From contig NC_077239.1 in assembly GCF_947179165.1 (NCBI RefSeq), positions 71,258,134 through 71,322,133 on the forward strand: a stretch of 64,000 nucleotides of DNA, given 5' to 3'. A model generated the notes under the pieces. The model saw only the letters and a list, made by a program, of their open reading frames with translations, did not search any database and had not been told where the DNA came from. Position 1 is the first letter of the stretch, and the number at the start of each line of letters is the position of its first letter. The translations under genes and the position numbers were made by a program. Below are positions 11,896 through 26,100 of this stretch, piece by piece. The stretch comes from Solanum dulcamara. Lineage: Eukaryota > Streptophyta > Magnoliopsida > Solanales > Solanaceae.

Positions 11896-13569
11896 ATGGG
11901 TAACGCAGATAATGATGAGTATTCATCATCAATGAAGAGGGAAAACAGAAAAAAACACAAAGTTGAAATCCCACCACCACAACCATTTTTCAAGTCTCTA
12001 AATAATACTGTAAAAGAAACATTGTTTCCAGATGATCCACTTAGGCAATTCAAGAATCAAACACCTCTCAAGAAATTGATTCTTGGGGTTCAATATTTTT
12101 TCCCAATTTTTGAATGGGGTCCTCGATACACTCTTCATTTCTTTAAATCTGATCTTATTTCTGGGATTACTATAGCCAGTCTTGCCATTCCTCAGGGAAT
12201 TAGCTATGCCAAACTTGCCAATTTGCCACCTATTCTTGGCCTATGTAAGTCATACTACTCTTTCCGTGCCTCGTGATTTTTAATGACAGTTATCACTTTA
12301 GAAATTCAAGACAAAATTAATTATATTTTTTCCATTTTACTCTTAGTAGTAATTGTTCTTGGAAATTATAAACACCTTAATCATGCACAGATAACACATA
12401 AACAAAAGAGAAATTCAATTTGTTTGTCCGACTTTTCTTTTTAGTCCGTTACAACTCTTTAATTACATTTTTTCACGTAACATGTTTAAGACTACATGAT
12501 TAAATGTATTTTGGTATATTTGACATAGCTTTAAATTTGAATGCAATAATATTTTTTTTACTTTCTTAACTTCCGTATCTAATTAAAACAGGACAAACAA
12601 ATTAACACAGAAAAAGTATTATATTTTAAGAACGTATATATACGAGAGGAACACGACAGATAATGTAAGTACCTCAACTGATGTTTTTTTTTTTTTTTGA
12701 GTACAGATTCTAGTTTTGTTCCGGCATTAGTGTACGCAGTAATGGGAAGTTCAAGAGATTTAGCAGTTGGGACAGTTGCTGTTGCATCACTTCTCATTGG
12801 TTCAATGTTAGGAGAGGAAGTTAGTCCAACTGAAAATCCAACACTTTATCTTCATCTTGCATTAACCGCCACATTCTTTTCCGGTGTATTTGAAGCCGCA
12901 CTTGGCATTTTCAGGTAATTTATTCAGTAATTTTTATACTCATTCCATTTATTTTTACTTATTACATTTAGATCTGACACACCTCTTAGAAAAACAATGG
13001 TTGACATGGTTATTTTACCATTCTAGCTATTTCTATTAATTGATGTTTAATATTAGATTTTAGAAAATAATTTTGAAAATAAGTAACTAATGTTAAGAGT
13101 AAAACATGAAAAAGTGATAAGTAAAAATAAAAATTTATTTTTGAATTAATAAACAAGTAAAAGTGAATAGGAGTATTTTTTGAAAGAAAATTTATATATT
13201 AGGAAACTACTTCAAAACTATTATAATCCATAATAATTAATTTGATATATTTAAAAAACATTAAAAAAAAATGAAAATATGAAAAAAATTATTTGATTTT
13301 GAAATTCGAATAATACCACGTAAATAGTGACAAAAGAGAGTAATATTCCAGTGACCTTTCTTCCGTTTTACTTGTCCTTTTGTTGTATTCTCCTTTTTAC
13401 CATCAAAACGTAATAATCAATCATCGAAATTAAGTTACAGGTAATGATTTTTTTTCAAATTATCATTAAATTTCAACTTGTAATAACAGGTTAATTATCA
13501 TTTTGATGAAATTAATCATTAATGCTTAATTATTAAGGGATTTATCGATAATTACCTAAAAAGTACTTG

Positions 13570-13622
<53 letters not shown>

Positions 13623-16600
13623 TTGCTGTTAATATACAAAACTTAAACTCTGATTGATGTTTAATTACAACTATATTTTTTTCTCTAGAATAAGCAATAT
13701 TGATTAAGGTGACGTAGTTGAGTAATTAAATACAGTCACCCATCTCACTGCTCTCAGACCCGACATGTGATGAATTCCGGAAGAGAGTGAAAACGTAACA
13801 TCTTTTGCCCTATATTTTGAGATGCTCTTCTCCTATTTTACAGGCTGGGATTCATAGTGGATTTTCTATCTCATGCTACAATAGTGGGATTCATGGGAGG
13901 AGCAGCCACAGTTGTGATACTCCAACAGCTGAAGGGAATACTTGGTCTTGACCATTTCACTCAGTCCACTGATATTGTTTCTGTTTTGCGTTCCGTTTTT
14001 ACCCAAACACATCAGGTATATATTTGATTTAAGTTACAGACATCGATATTATTTTTTTTTAAAAATATCATTATGATTTAATTACCTTGTTATATATAAT
14101 ACGTCGGTGTTACCCTTGAATGTCATCAAATTAGGAAGGTGAAAATGTTGTTGTCAAATTAGACACGTCAGAATCACACTTGAAATGTCAAGTGGTAGGT
14201 ATTTTTGGTTTTTGGTTTGGTGGTTAGTTAGAGTTATTTAAGTATCAGTAATTTATGAATGAATTATGAATGATTTAGTTATTTATATATTAATTATTAT
14301 TTTTTTTACATATCATATTCAAAATAATACATAAATTAATTCATAATTTATATATATTTTAGTTATAAAAGACTATAAATTAGTAATCAAACATCGTATT
14401 TGATATACTGAATTTTTTTACGTAACAACAAAATAATTATTGCAGTGGCGATGGCAAAGTGCGGTGTTGGGTTTCTGTTTCCTCTTCTACCTGCTTGCGG
14501 CTAGATTCTTCGTAAGTTACCGCTAACTTTGACCTTTTATGGCATAATCTGTATATATATTAATTTGTCCTTTCGATCCAAAATAATAAATATTTCGCTT
14601 TTAAAAATAGTTTCAAAATAATGGTTGTTTTACAAAAATTAAAAAGGTACTATTTAATAATTATTTTTCTCAAACTTACCCTTGATTCTTTCCTAATTCA
14701 ATGATGTATACGTCACTTTCAAAGCATTTGAGAAGCACATAATTAAGGGTATTTTGGTCAAAATCTTTCCAAATTATTAGGAGTAGGTGAATTTTATAAT
14801 CCATATACCCAAGTTTTAAAATATTTTGAATCAGATGGCATAGTACCGTAAAGTAATTTACTATATAGAATTGTAATGTGTAAATGCAATACATGCAGAG
14901 CCAAAAAAGACCCAAGTTTTTCTGGGTATCAGCAATGGCTCCATTGTTAACCGTCATACTGGGAACTATTCTTGTTTATTTCACCCACGCTGAAAATCAC
15001 GGCGTTCAAGTGGTAAGTACCTTTAATTTTTTACGTTTTCTTTGGACCTATTTGACCATAAGAATTATTTTTTTAATATTTTATTTAAAAAATAGTGTCT
15101 GATCATGCAAATTAGAATTTCAAATATCCAAAATACCTTATAACCTATTTTTCAATTCATTATATTTAAAAACAAGCATTACCGTTATTTTAAATATTTT
15201 TTACAAAAAAATATATTGTCAAATTCAACTCCATAAATTTCAAATTAAGTGAAAACTATTTAGAAATTAAGTGAAAACTATTTAGAATCCATGCCAAACG
15301 CATACTTTAATTTCTAGAAGGGGTATAATATAAAGTTAGAAAGAAATTTGGCATGATGATGATTAATTTGACTGGTGAACTACTATGATTTAGCTATTAT
15401 ACTATTTTTTGCAACATAATCACTCTCTATGGTTTGGGGGGGTGATGTGATATTATTAGTTCTGGTAGTATTTGGATTATTGAGTTTGGAGTGTTGATGT
15501 TGCATTATGACTCTTGTGGTTTTAGTATTACACACGTTGCCTCCAAATAGATAACCTACAAATGCTATGACTTACTCATATTAAATGTTTATTTAAAATG
15601 CCACTGGCCCATCATATGTATGAATCATTGCTGCCATTATCTTTATTTTCACATTTTGATGTAGACATTTCTAAATGATGTTTTTTTTTAATTCCTAGAA
15701 GTTAGTAGATATAACATTCAAAAAAAATATAAAAAATCATTATGACAATGAAATTGAGATACAACGAAATTTCAATTTTTGTAGCCAATGTTTCATATTT
15801 GTTGATATATTATCGTAATTAGTCATGTACATCCCTATATTCCAAAGTGACACCTTAGTCAATTCAGGATTTTTAAGTTAGGGATACTCAATTGTTTTTA
15901 TTAGACAAAAAATGACATGTGATAATTTGAGAATAGTATCGTTTAAAGGACACGTGAATTAAATTGGATATGTTATTGTGTGATTGAACAGATAGGGGAG
16001 CTGAAGAAAGGGTTAAATCCATTGTCGATAACGGATTTGTCATTTGGAGCACCTTATCTTTCTACTACTATCAAAACTGGCATAGTCACGGGTGTCATTT
16101 CTCTTGCTGTAAGCTTTTTACACTTTTATTTGTTTTTGTCCTCCTTTCCCCACCTTCTTACTTCCATTATTTGTCTCAAATTTTACTCCTAAAATTTGCT
16201 TTACTAGTAGAACACTTTTGCTATTAATAAGTTATTGTTGGGTAAAGTCAATATCCACCTATGAGGAGGTTTGGATGGCTAAGTCGGAGCGAAGCCATGA
16301 TCGAACATGACACTTACTTGGTGGGCATAGTTAATAAATAAAGTTGCATTCATTTATAATTTTCAAAAATTCGAGCAACATAAACACGGAGGTTCCTGTA
16401 TTGAACATTGCTCACCCTTATTAGTAAAGGGATGAAAAGATCTAAAAAAAATTTTAAAAGGTAGTCAATTCATACTATATGTAGTGTCATGAACTTAAGA
16501 TTGGATGACTTTTCAACGATAGTTACCAAAAAGATTGTCTACGTACTAGTATACACTTGTTAGTATTAACTATGTTTAAAAAATGAAGATTTTCTTTGAC

Positions 16601-19229
16601 TCATCATGATCTCATGAGAAAAATAAAATAAATATATTCTATTTGTTTTAATTCGTTTGTTTTACATTTCTTTTTATTAACAACTTTTTAATTTTAATTT
16701 TTCACGTAACATTTTTAACATCATAATATTAATAGATAGATTGATATATTCTACATATTTTTAATATAACTTGATACATTCTACATATTTTAAATTTAAG
16801 ATGACAAGATTCAAAAATTCTCTCTTACAGGAAGGAATAGCAGTGGGGAGAAGCTTTGCAATGTACAAGAACTATAATATAGATGGAAACAAAGAGATGA
16901 TTGCTTTTGGTATGATGAACATAGTTGGCTCTTGCACTTCCTGCTACCTCACTACTGGTAAATTCCTAACTCTTTTTTTTATTATTGCATGAAAGCTGCT
17001 TTTACCCAAAATAATGACAAAACAATATGTGCATGTGATTGTATGGACCATATATAATTAATGTCCCAAACACATAGTACACACACACATGCACATAAGA
17101 GTAGCAAATTAAATAAATGCAGAAAGAGACACACACACATAAATAAATAAAAAAGGCTTCCATCTTAGTGAACAATTATTGGCGATCGATGATGACAAGA
17201 AGCGTGCTTTACAGATTTGAAGATATGTATATTTGATGAAGATGCTAATTAGAAAATTGAAATTATATTGCTACAGGTCCATTTTCGCGATCTGCGGTGA
17301 ATTTCAACGCAGGATGCAAAACAGCAGTATCAAACATAGTCATGGCAATAGCAGTCATGGTTACACTATTGGTGCTAACGCCATTGTTCCACTACACACC
17401 ATTAGTGGTGTTGTCATCCATAATTGTTTCAGCCATGCTGGGACTCATCGACTATAATGCTGCAATTCATCTATGGCATGTCGACAAATTTGATTTCTTG
17501 GTCTGCATGAGTGCATACTTTGGCGTTGTCTTTGCCAGTGTCGAAATTGGCTTAGTCATTGCTGTACGTATTTCTTGGTCTGCATGATTAAATTTATTTA
17601 TTTATTTAAAAAAGGGTATTTAAGAGTAAAAAGAATTATTACACAATTATAATAAATAAAAAAGATAACTATTGTAATAAGAAATGAAATTAGTTACTTG
17701 GACAACAAAATAGAGAACACGTTGTTACATTCTACAACAAGTAAAGTATAAATAGAAATTAGAATGTCAATATATATGTGTTAAATTTTGTAACTGTCCA
17801 TCATCAAGGTATAAATTGACTACGTAAAGATTGTTTATATTAGCAGTGTGTGATAACAGATTAATCATCATTTTTTTACCATTTCTAATTAATGATTATC
17901 ATAGAGATTAACATAAAATTACCTAATAAATAACTTGATTTATTAGGTAAAATTATCTTCTTATTTATGATTTTTTAAGCACTGTGCAAAATAAAAAGTG
18001 ATGAACTATAATTCCAATGCAGGTTGCTTTATCGTTGTTAAGGGTGTTACTATATGTAGCAAGGCCAAGAACACTATTACTTGGTAACATTCCAGATTCT
18101 AAGATTTATAGAAATATTGAACAATATCCTAATACAGACACTGTTGAGGGCGTTCTCATACTTGACCTTGGTGCACCCATTTACTTTACCAATGCTAGCT
18201 ACTTAAGAGAAAGGTAATTATTTTAAACTCTACAATATCTACTATTAAACTACATATCCTCTTCTTTATTCATGTAAACATTAATTGTGAACTCTATTTC
18301 CTTTTCTTTTTTTTATAGGATCTCAAGGTGGATTGACGATGAGGAAGACAAGTTGAAATCTTCAGGGGAGACATTAAAATATGTTATACTTGATATGGGA
18401 GGTAAATTGACCTATTAAGAATAGGTTATACTTGACACGACAGACGATAGTTTGAGACTTGGAGAATGAAAAAAATTCTATTAAGAAATGTTTTCCCTAA
18501 TAATGGGTCTCACATGGCGAGAATTCGGATAAATTAAGCCCCAAAATTGATACCAAGGCAAACATCATATGAAAAAAATAATTGAAGTTTGATATTTGTT
18601 ATCTATAAGTAAAGTAGAAAGGAAACAAGGGCATGTTAAAAGAATCTACGTTATATCTTATAGTATAAAGAATATTTAACTCTCAAGGTAATTTACGGAC
18701 TATAGTAGATTTTCGATCATTTTAATTTTTTGAGTTACCATACAAGAAGATTACCTATTATGTATAGGTTGATTTTAGCTTAAGGGTACATTATACGCTG
18801 ATACTGTACAAAACTTAAACTCATACTAATATTTGTTATATGATCATGTGCAGCTGTAGGAAACATTGATACTAGCGGAATTAGCATGCTAGAAGAAGTC
18901 AAGAAAAATCTTGATAGAAGAGATCTCAAGGTTAGCCTCTTTAATTTGAAAATTCTTTTGCAATTTATGAGTTGCTAATTATAATTTATATATATATGAA
19001 ACAAAAGTATAATTATGTTAGGTGATTTTTTGTTGTATTCTTGCAGCTTGTATTAGCAAATCCAGGTGCAGAGGTAATGAAAAAATTGAACAAATCCAAA
19101 TTCATAGAGACATTAGGACAAGAATGGATATTTCTAACTGTTGGGGAAGCTGTAGAATCATGTAACTACATGCTTCACTCCTGCAAACCAAAATCTGGCA
19201 CGGATGCTTCATTCAGCAATAATGTTTGA
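11896..19229 (+). CDS. SULTR3;1: Group 3 sulfate transporter, SULTR3;1-like, 12 coding exons
   Basis: A membrane sulfate/proton co-transporter of the SLC26/SulP family. Coding exons: 11896-12244, 12707-12914, 13844-14015, 14446-14511, 14899-15012, 15992-16108, 16831-16957, 17277-17563, 18023-18213, 18319-18401, 18854-18930, 19047-19229. All introns are GT-AG, and the joined frame is 1974 bases (657 residues plus stop), the usual family length. The SulP signature (SYAKLANLPPILGLYSSFVP) is at residues 103-122 and spans the exon 1/2 junction. A long multi-pass region follows (GFMGGAATVV, EGIAVGRSFA, SCYLTTGPFSRSA, FDFLVCMSAY). A C-terminal STAS domain starts near residue 500, with its NIDTSGIS core near 575. 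The N-terminus (PFFKSLNNTVKETLFPDDP) and C-terminus are closest to SULTR3;1 as I know that family. Arabidopsis SULTR3;1 has been placed in chloroplasts; location here is inference. It converges with the NETWORKED gene. Confidence 0.93.
13572..13618. repeat. (TA)n microsatellite in sulfate transporter intron 2
   Basis: About 23 TA dinucleotides lie in the second intron. Such tracts are often length-variable between accessions. There is no effect on the reading frame. Confidence 0.9.
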
Positions 19230-20105
19230 TAACTCTTTAATTTCAACATTTAAATTATTTGATTTGTATATATACTTGTATGTTGTTAAAGGCGATGCAT
19301 CGAATTTAAGTATATATAACAAGGCTGTGTAACATATTGGCTTATTAATTTGAGCTTTGAGTTATTGGCCAAATTCTATAAGACATTACCTTCCACATAA
19401 AGTGTTTGAAGGGTTTTTTTTTCTCCATCATTTATGTACACGGTATTAAGCCTAATTAAAGAAAGTGTTTTACCTGTACATTTATATATAGCTTCTCAAG
19501 ATTGCTAGAAATTTTTTACTTACCTACAAGCCCATCTTCTGCTTCTCCATCTATTTGAGACCATTTGTATGATTGTATAATTTGAAGCCTAAGAAATAAC
19601 TTTTTTGACCTAAGAAATAGCATTTTTTGATAAGTCAGGTTACCTAAGAAATAATAATAGGCAAAGACTAATAATAATGGAAATAACTAACATGAGATCA
19701 GGCATTCACATTTGACTCTACTACTTTCTTCACTCTTGTGTTGCAATCTAAAGTTCTGTTTTCTTTTGAGAGAGATTTTGCTTTCTTCAAAAAATTACAC
19801 ACTAGAAAAATATGCATATGACTAGTCAGGTTTGATCCAAATCCATGTCCAAAAGTAACTGAGGTTGAAGAAATATGTACAGGGACAACCCAATTATTTG
19901 AGACAAGCTTAGAGCAAACCAGAAAACGTTCGTAAATAACAAGGCTGCATCTTTCAGCTGAACGCGAATATACAACAAATTCTCTCCAAGAAGCTAAGGT
20001 TCTGAATATATTTATACCGAAACTATAAAAGTATTATGGACACAAGTGAAAAATGAACTATAAACTAGTCAACTAACATATGTAAACTGCACGTCAGTTA
20101 AAACT
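19230..20105. other. Convergent intergenic region, 3' ends of two genes
   Basis: The 876 bases between the stop codons of the sulfate transporter (plus) and the NETWORKED protein (minus) must hold both 3' untranslated regions and polyadenylation sites. No further gene or transposon is seen. Precise poly(A) sites cannot be fixed from sequence alone. Confidence 0.6.
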
Positions 20106-23100
20106 TCAATCTCCCTGAGTTGGAGGCTGGATGCATGCACAAAATGGTGCTTTCTTTCGATTGTTGCTTTTCCTAACCCTGCCATAAAGATAATCTTGCA
20201 GTAGAACCCTTCTTTTTGTCTCTGCAGCCCTACTATTCCCTGTGCTTTCATCGTTGAGTTTCAGTAAAACAAACTGCAACTTCTGAACTTCTAATTGCAA
20301 CCGCCCAATTTTCTCGGATATTCTCCGTGCCTGTTCTGAACACCTCCTCCTACTAACATTTCCTATCTCTTCTGACTCCAGTGCAGATTTCATATCAGCA
20401 GAACCAAAGCTGTCTTCCATGTTCTTCATCAACTTACCAGTAAGATCAAATAACTTGTGAATAGCAGCCTCAGCTTCATTTAGCTGTCCTTTGAGAGTGT
20501 CTGATTCAGCCACAGCTTTACCCCTTTTTCCCTTCTCAGTAATCTCAAGTTCTCTCTTCAAGTCTAGTACTGTGATCTGAAGGTTATTTAATTTCTGCAC
20601 ATCAGAATCAAGCCTCTGTAAGACCTTCCTCTTGTTTCCCTCTTGAATGGACTCTGTTGATCTCTTTGAGATGTTCAGTTTGCCCTCACCCGAATACTTC
20701 TCACCTAGCACATCTGAGGTAGGACGTTGACACATTTTCTTCACTGATACAACACGTTTATGGAAATCAATATCATTTTCAGCATTTGGAGTATCATCCA
20801 ACTTTGCTTTACCAACAGTAAGACTGGCAGTATCCCATAGGTCAAAAACAAGATTATTCGTCTCAGCCTGTTCTCTCCTGCCATTTCTATAGGACGAACA
20901 CTCAGATACATGGTCAAGCATAATATCCTTGGTCAGAATTCCATTTTCTGCCTCGATTTCAGATTTAGGTGCTGAGTTTCTTCTATGCAGGCTGCTCTCT
21001 GACTTTAACTCCTGAATCTGTTGCATTGCAGCCTGTAGTTTGCTATGCGTGTTCACATTTTCCTTCACCACGAGCTGCTCCATTTCAACCAATTCCTTCT
21101 CAATAGCTCGAACCCTTATTTCCAATCCATGCAGATCAGAAAATGCATCGGTTGCCACAGCATTTTCATTGTCTTTCAAACGAGTGCTTTCATCTGGATG
21201 AGCTACCATAATGTCCTGAAAATTAGCAAAAGATGATAATCTTTAACTCACGTATACAAGGAAAAAGAACCCTTACATATTGATAAGGTCTAAATTCTTC
21301 AAAATAACCTTAGAATGCAGTGCTAAGGCTGCATTAATCTAATTTCTCTAAATTTCATATTGCAGGAGCATCATGCAGGGGGGTCCACTATTGTACACAA
21401 ATGTTTACAATGTGTCTGGTATATTTACCCTACACTACGAGATTCAGAATCACTCGGGGAAATCAAGCTTCTTGTCACTAAATCCTAGGAAAAAAGACCT
21501 AATTCTGATCATCATATTGTCTATGCCAAATATCAAGGTCCATCACATGTTAGTTAATGTGTCTATGAAAATCAGAAGGCTCTGAAGATATGTTCACGTC
21601 ATTGTCAAAAGTACGATGTCTGAAATCAACAAACCTAAGACTGCTCTGACTGAGTTTAAAGAAAGTAATCTAAGGCAACCTAGACAGGATGCAACATGAT
21701 TTAGGAGGAAAATGCAAGATGGAAAAAAACACCTGGGCCCCTGGTGCCCAGAGTACCTTTGCAACTTACCACGTGGATGGAGAGGATAAAAGATGATACA
21801 ACAGTTGAAATAAATTCAAGCAATATAATTGAGAATGTATCTTTCTACAATTGAGAAACAACTTGTGGCATATAATATTAACATATATACAGACACACAA
21901 ATACATTATACATATCATATATCAGCAGCCAATTAGCATTTTAACAGACAAGATTAATTCCAGAAGCTTTCTAATATGATATTACTTATTTCAGTGTCCA
22001 GATAAAAGAAGCCAAGCAGGGGACATTTGTGTAGAAGCAGTTACCTTTGTGTCCTCATTATCAGGCTTTTTGGGTTTCCCATGCAAATAGGAGTGCTTCT
22101 CTAGGGATGATATGCATTGGCTCAAAGAGAAGATTGCAGGTCGATATGCAGCCAGCTGAGTGTGGAGGCCTTCATTTTCAGTACCCAAAGTGCTCACTTT
22201 TTCTTTCAGAAGTTTAATGTCCTTATCCTTTGAAGTGATTTGAACATCAAAGCTTTGACATGCTTCTGCAAGCTCATGAATCTTCTGCTCGTAAAGGATA
22301 TGGTAGAACATCGAGACCTGCAACTCGCCTAAAAGCACATCCATCTCGAACTTCCATGTCTTAATCTCATTCAGTTGCTTCTGGAGCTCAGAGTGCAAGG
22401 CTTCTTCTTGCATCTTTAGCTTTTCAAGCTCACCACAGGATTGCTGAAGCCCTTCCTGCAATAACTGACTGGCCTCAAAAAGGTGCATGTTTTCTGTGCG
22501 CAGTTGGCTACTGTCAGCACACAACTTTAGGATCTTCTTTTCTTGGTCCTCCATAATTATTTTACTCCCAATAAGTTCTCTGCTCAAGTTCTTCAAAATC
22601 TGATGCAATACAGCTTTCTCAGTTTCAGTAAGATAAAGCTTTTGTTCCAATCCCTGAAGCTCAGTGTCCTTCTCAGACAACAGATTTTTGCCAGCATTTA
22701 CTTGAAGATTGAGCTGATCCGTCATAATTTTAACAGTCTTCAACTCACCTTCTGCCAACTGCAATGCTTTTTCCAGGTTACAATTTTCAATTTCTAGCAG
22801 TTCCCCTCTGTGATCTTTCTCCCTTATTTTCAATTTCAGTTCTTCACTACCCTCTTTGAGTGTAGCGACTTCACTCTTCAAAATATGATGTAACACAGCT
22901 TTCTCAGTTTCAGTAAGATAAAGCTTCTGTTCCATTCCCTGAAGCTCAGTGTCCTTCTCAGACAACAGATTTTTGCCAACATTTACTTGAAGATTGAGCT
23001 GATCCGTCATACTTTTAACAGTCTTCAACTCATCTTCTGCCAACTGCAATGCTTTTGCTAGGTCACAATTTTCAATTTCCAGCAGTACCCCTCTGTGATC

Positions 23101-26100
23101 TTTCTCCCTTATTTTCAATTTCAGTTCTTCACTACCCTCTTTGAGTGCAGACACTTCATTCATCAAAATTTGATGCAACACAGCTTTCTCAGTTTCAGTA
23201 AGATAAAGCTTCTGTTCCATTCCCTGAAGCTCAGTGTCCTTCTCAGACGACAGATTTTTGCAAGCAACTACTTGAAAATTGAGCTGATCCATCATACTTT
23301 TAACAGTCTTCAACTCATCTTCTGCCAACTGCAATGCTTTTGACAGGTCACAATTTTCAATTTCTAGCAGTTCCCCTCTATGATCTTTCTCCCTTATTTT
23401 CAATTTCAGTTCTTCACTAACCTCTATGAGCGCAGCAGCTTCACTCTGCAACGCCAATAATTGCTCTGATTTGAAATTCGACTCCTGGCTAATAATTGTT
23501 TTTTCAGCATCAAGTGCGTCCACCTCTAGTTTTAATTGCTCCAGCAATGTGACAAGAACATGCATCTGAATAGCCCTCCGATGATTTTCTTCCTCAGTTT
23601 TGTAGAAGGATTCTTTAGAAACTTCAACTCTACGAAAAATATGGTCAAGATGTACTTGGTCTTTCCTGTCCTGACATGCATGGTTTGGAACAATATCAAG
23701 AGCCTTCAGCAACTTGAATATCCCATTTCTCAGAATACTAACTTGATCTGACAAGGATGTCATTTCCAATTTTTGTTCAACATTCTTGTGCTTTAAATCA
23801 GAAATCAAAGTTTTACAAAATGCAGATGCTTCCAAAAGCTTCTGATACTCACTCAGCAAAGAAGATCCCTTTCCTTCAAGATCTAGGGAAGATGTCTGTA
23901 AGGTGAAGTTGAGAATGTCAGACTCAATGGCTTTTTCTAGAATCTCATCAAAATCTTTCTTTCTTAATTGACATTCTTCCTGCAAAAGATGCATCTCTGA
24001 TTCCATGCCAGCCAACCGTACCCCAGTCGTGTGGACAAAACTGTCATGTTCACAGTTTTTTGCATCCAAAGAAATCCTAAGCTCTTCTAATGCATGAAGT
24101 GTCAATTCCTTCTCTTTCTCCAAGGTTGAATGTCTTTGTTCCAGTCCTGAATACCTTCCCTCCAGATCATGCAGTGCAATTTGTGCAGCTTGCAACTGAG
24201 AAAATAGATCTTCCTTTTCACGACCAAGATCTGCTTTCTCTTTGACTAGTACTTCACATGATTCCTCTAAGCTCTTTGATTTTACCTTTAAGCTTTGAAG
24301 TTCCGCATGCGCATCAGAAAGGGAATTTTCCAGAACAGTATTCTTAGCTGACACTTCTTCCAGATTCTCAATGGTTACCTGTAGCTCACTAGTTAAAGTA
24401 CCTTTGTCATTGAAAAGTGCAGATTTCTCGTCTAGAAGAGATTGACAAGAGTTTTCTAATGCCTTTAAACTGCCTCTCACAGCTTCTAGTTCAGCATTCA
24501 AATCTGACAGTGAGTTTTCCAGAATGGAGTTCTTCTGAAGAAGCTCCTCAAACACTTGTAGCTTCTCCAGAAGAGCTACCTTTTCACTTCTTTCCCTCTC
24601 ACAGGTTTCTCCAAGATTTGTCTTTTCAGCCTGCAGCTCCTTCACAGATGATTCAAAGCATTCTGGATCAAGGCCCACTGCCTGCACCTGTGTCACAATA
24701 GATAATAGTTTCTTGTTATGATCATTAAGTTCTTCCTTAAGGCAGTAGATTTCTTGCTGAAGAGCATTTCTTTGGTCCATTCGAAGCTCAACCTCTAGCT
24801 CAAGTTTCCCCTTCGCTTCACTTAAGCTAGATATCTCATTTTGCATATCCCTCATGGATATAGCTGATGATACATTTATCTCACTGAGGCTCTTGTTCTC
24901 CTCTATAACCTTCTGGACTTCACCCAGCAATGTTTGATTATGAGTTTCTAAATCCTTTAACACCTGTAACCGATTCTGAAGCTCTGAAGCAAGAGCCCTC
25001 ATTTCTTCCTGAGCTTTGGCATGAAGATGCTGCAGAGTTTGGAAAGCAGTTTCAGCCTCAACAAAACGCAAACGTTCTTCTTGTACACAAGTCCACAATG
25101 TTCCCAGTTCCTTCTGCTTTTCCGTAAGCTCTTGATTTTGCACACCCATCTTCAGTGTCAGAGATTCCAGCTCAGAATGAAGAGATTTATTGGATCTTTC
25201 TAACAAAAGGCAGCGTTCTTCGGCATCTTCTAACTTGGCAACTCCGTTATTGACCTCTGCATTCAACCTTTGAGCCTCCTCTTTGGCACAAGATAGCTTA
25301 TGCTCTAAAGTGGAGATGGTTTCCAAGCATTGCTGGAGCTGCATAGCTGCAGCTTCTTTTTCCCCAGTCAATTTTAGGATGTCTTGCTTGAGAAATTCGA
25401 TCTCACTTTCTGCTTTTTCAGCTCTCTCAGTTAATTTTTTCGCATCTTCTTCAGCACACTGCAATTTGTTTTCCAGCTTTGCTATCATCTCCAGAGATTG
25501 CATGTATTGCTTAAGGGCTTCATCTTTTTCAGCTGCTACGTTTGCAAGATCTTCTCTTAAAGATTGAGCTTCAGCTTCAGCTTTGCAAGCTCTTTCACCA
25601 ATTGCAACAGAGCTCTCTTGAGCATGGGACACAGTATTCTCCAACTCAGAAATCATGTCTAAGGACTTCTGATACTGCTTAAGATTAGCTTCCTTCTCAG
25701 CTCCCAATGCAGAAAGTGCATCCCTTAAGGTCTGGGCTTCAGCTTCAGCTTTGCTTGCTCGTTCACCAAATCCTCGGGAATCTTCTCTGGCACGAGACAC
25801 TTCTGACTCCAGGTGAGATAATTTTTCCAATGTCTGTTGGTACTGAATAAGGCCTGCTTCTTTCTCAGCTTCCACTTGGGCAAGAGCTTTCTTTAACTTC
25901 AGAATCTCCTCAGATTCAACCACATGCTCTGAATCTGGAAGTGCCCGAGTTTGGAAACTGTTGCTCCCATTGGTCTGCACTCCTTTCTCGTCTGCCTCAC
26001 TAAAATTCAGACCCTTCCTAACCCTTCCGTCAGCAAACCTTCCCTGGTCTCCAGATCCAAACAAATTATTGCGCTGCTTGAATACTTTTCTTTTCATCAC

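Noticed and set aside
22543..25567. Plus-strand frames of 60-94 codons opposite NET1
   Set aside because: They are the antisense shadow of a long coiled-coil coding exon with strong codon bias.
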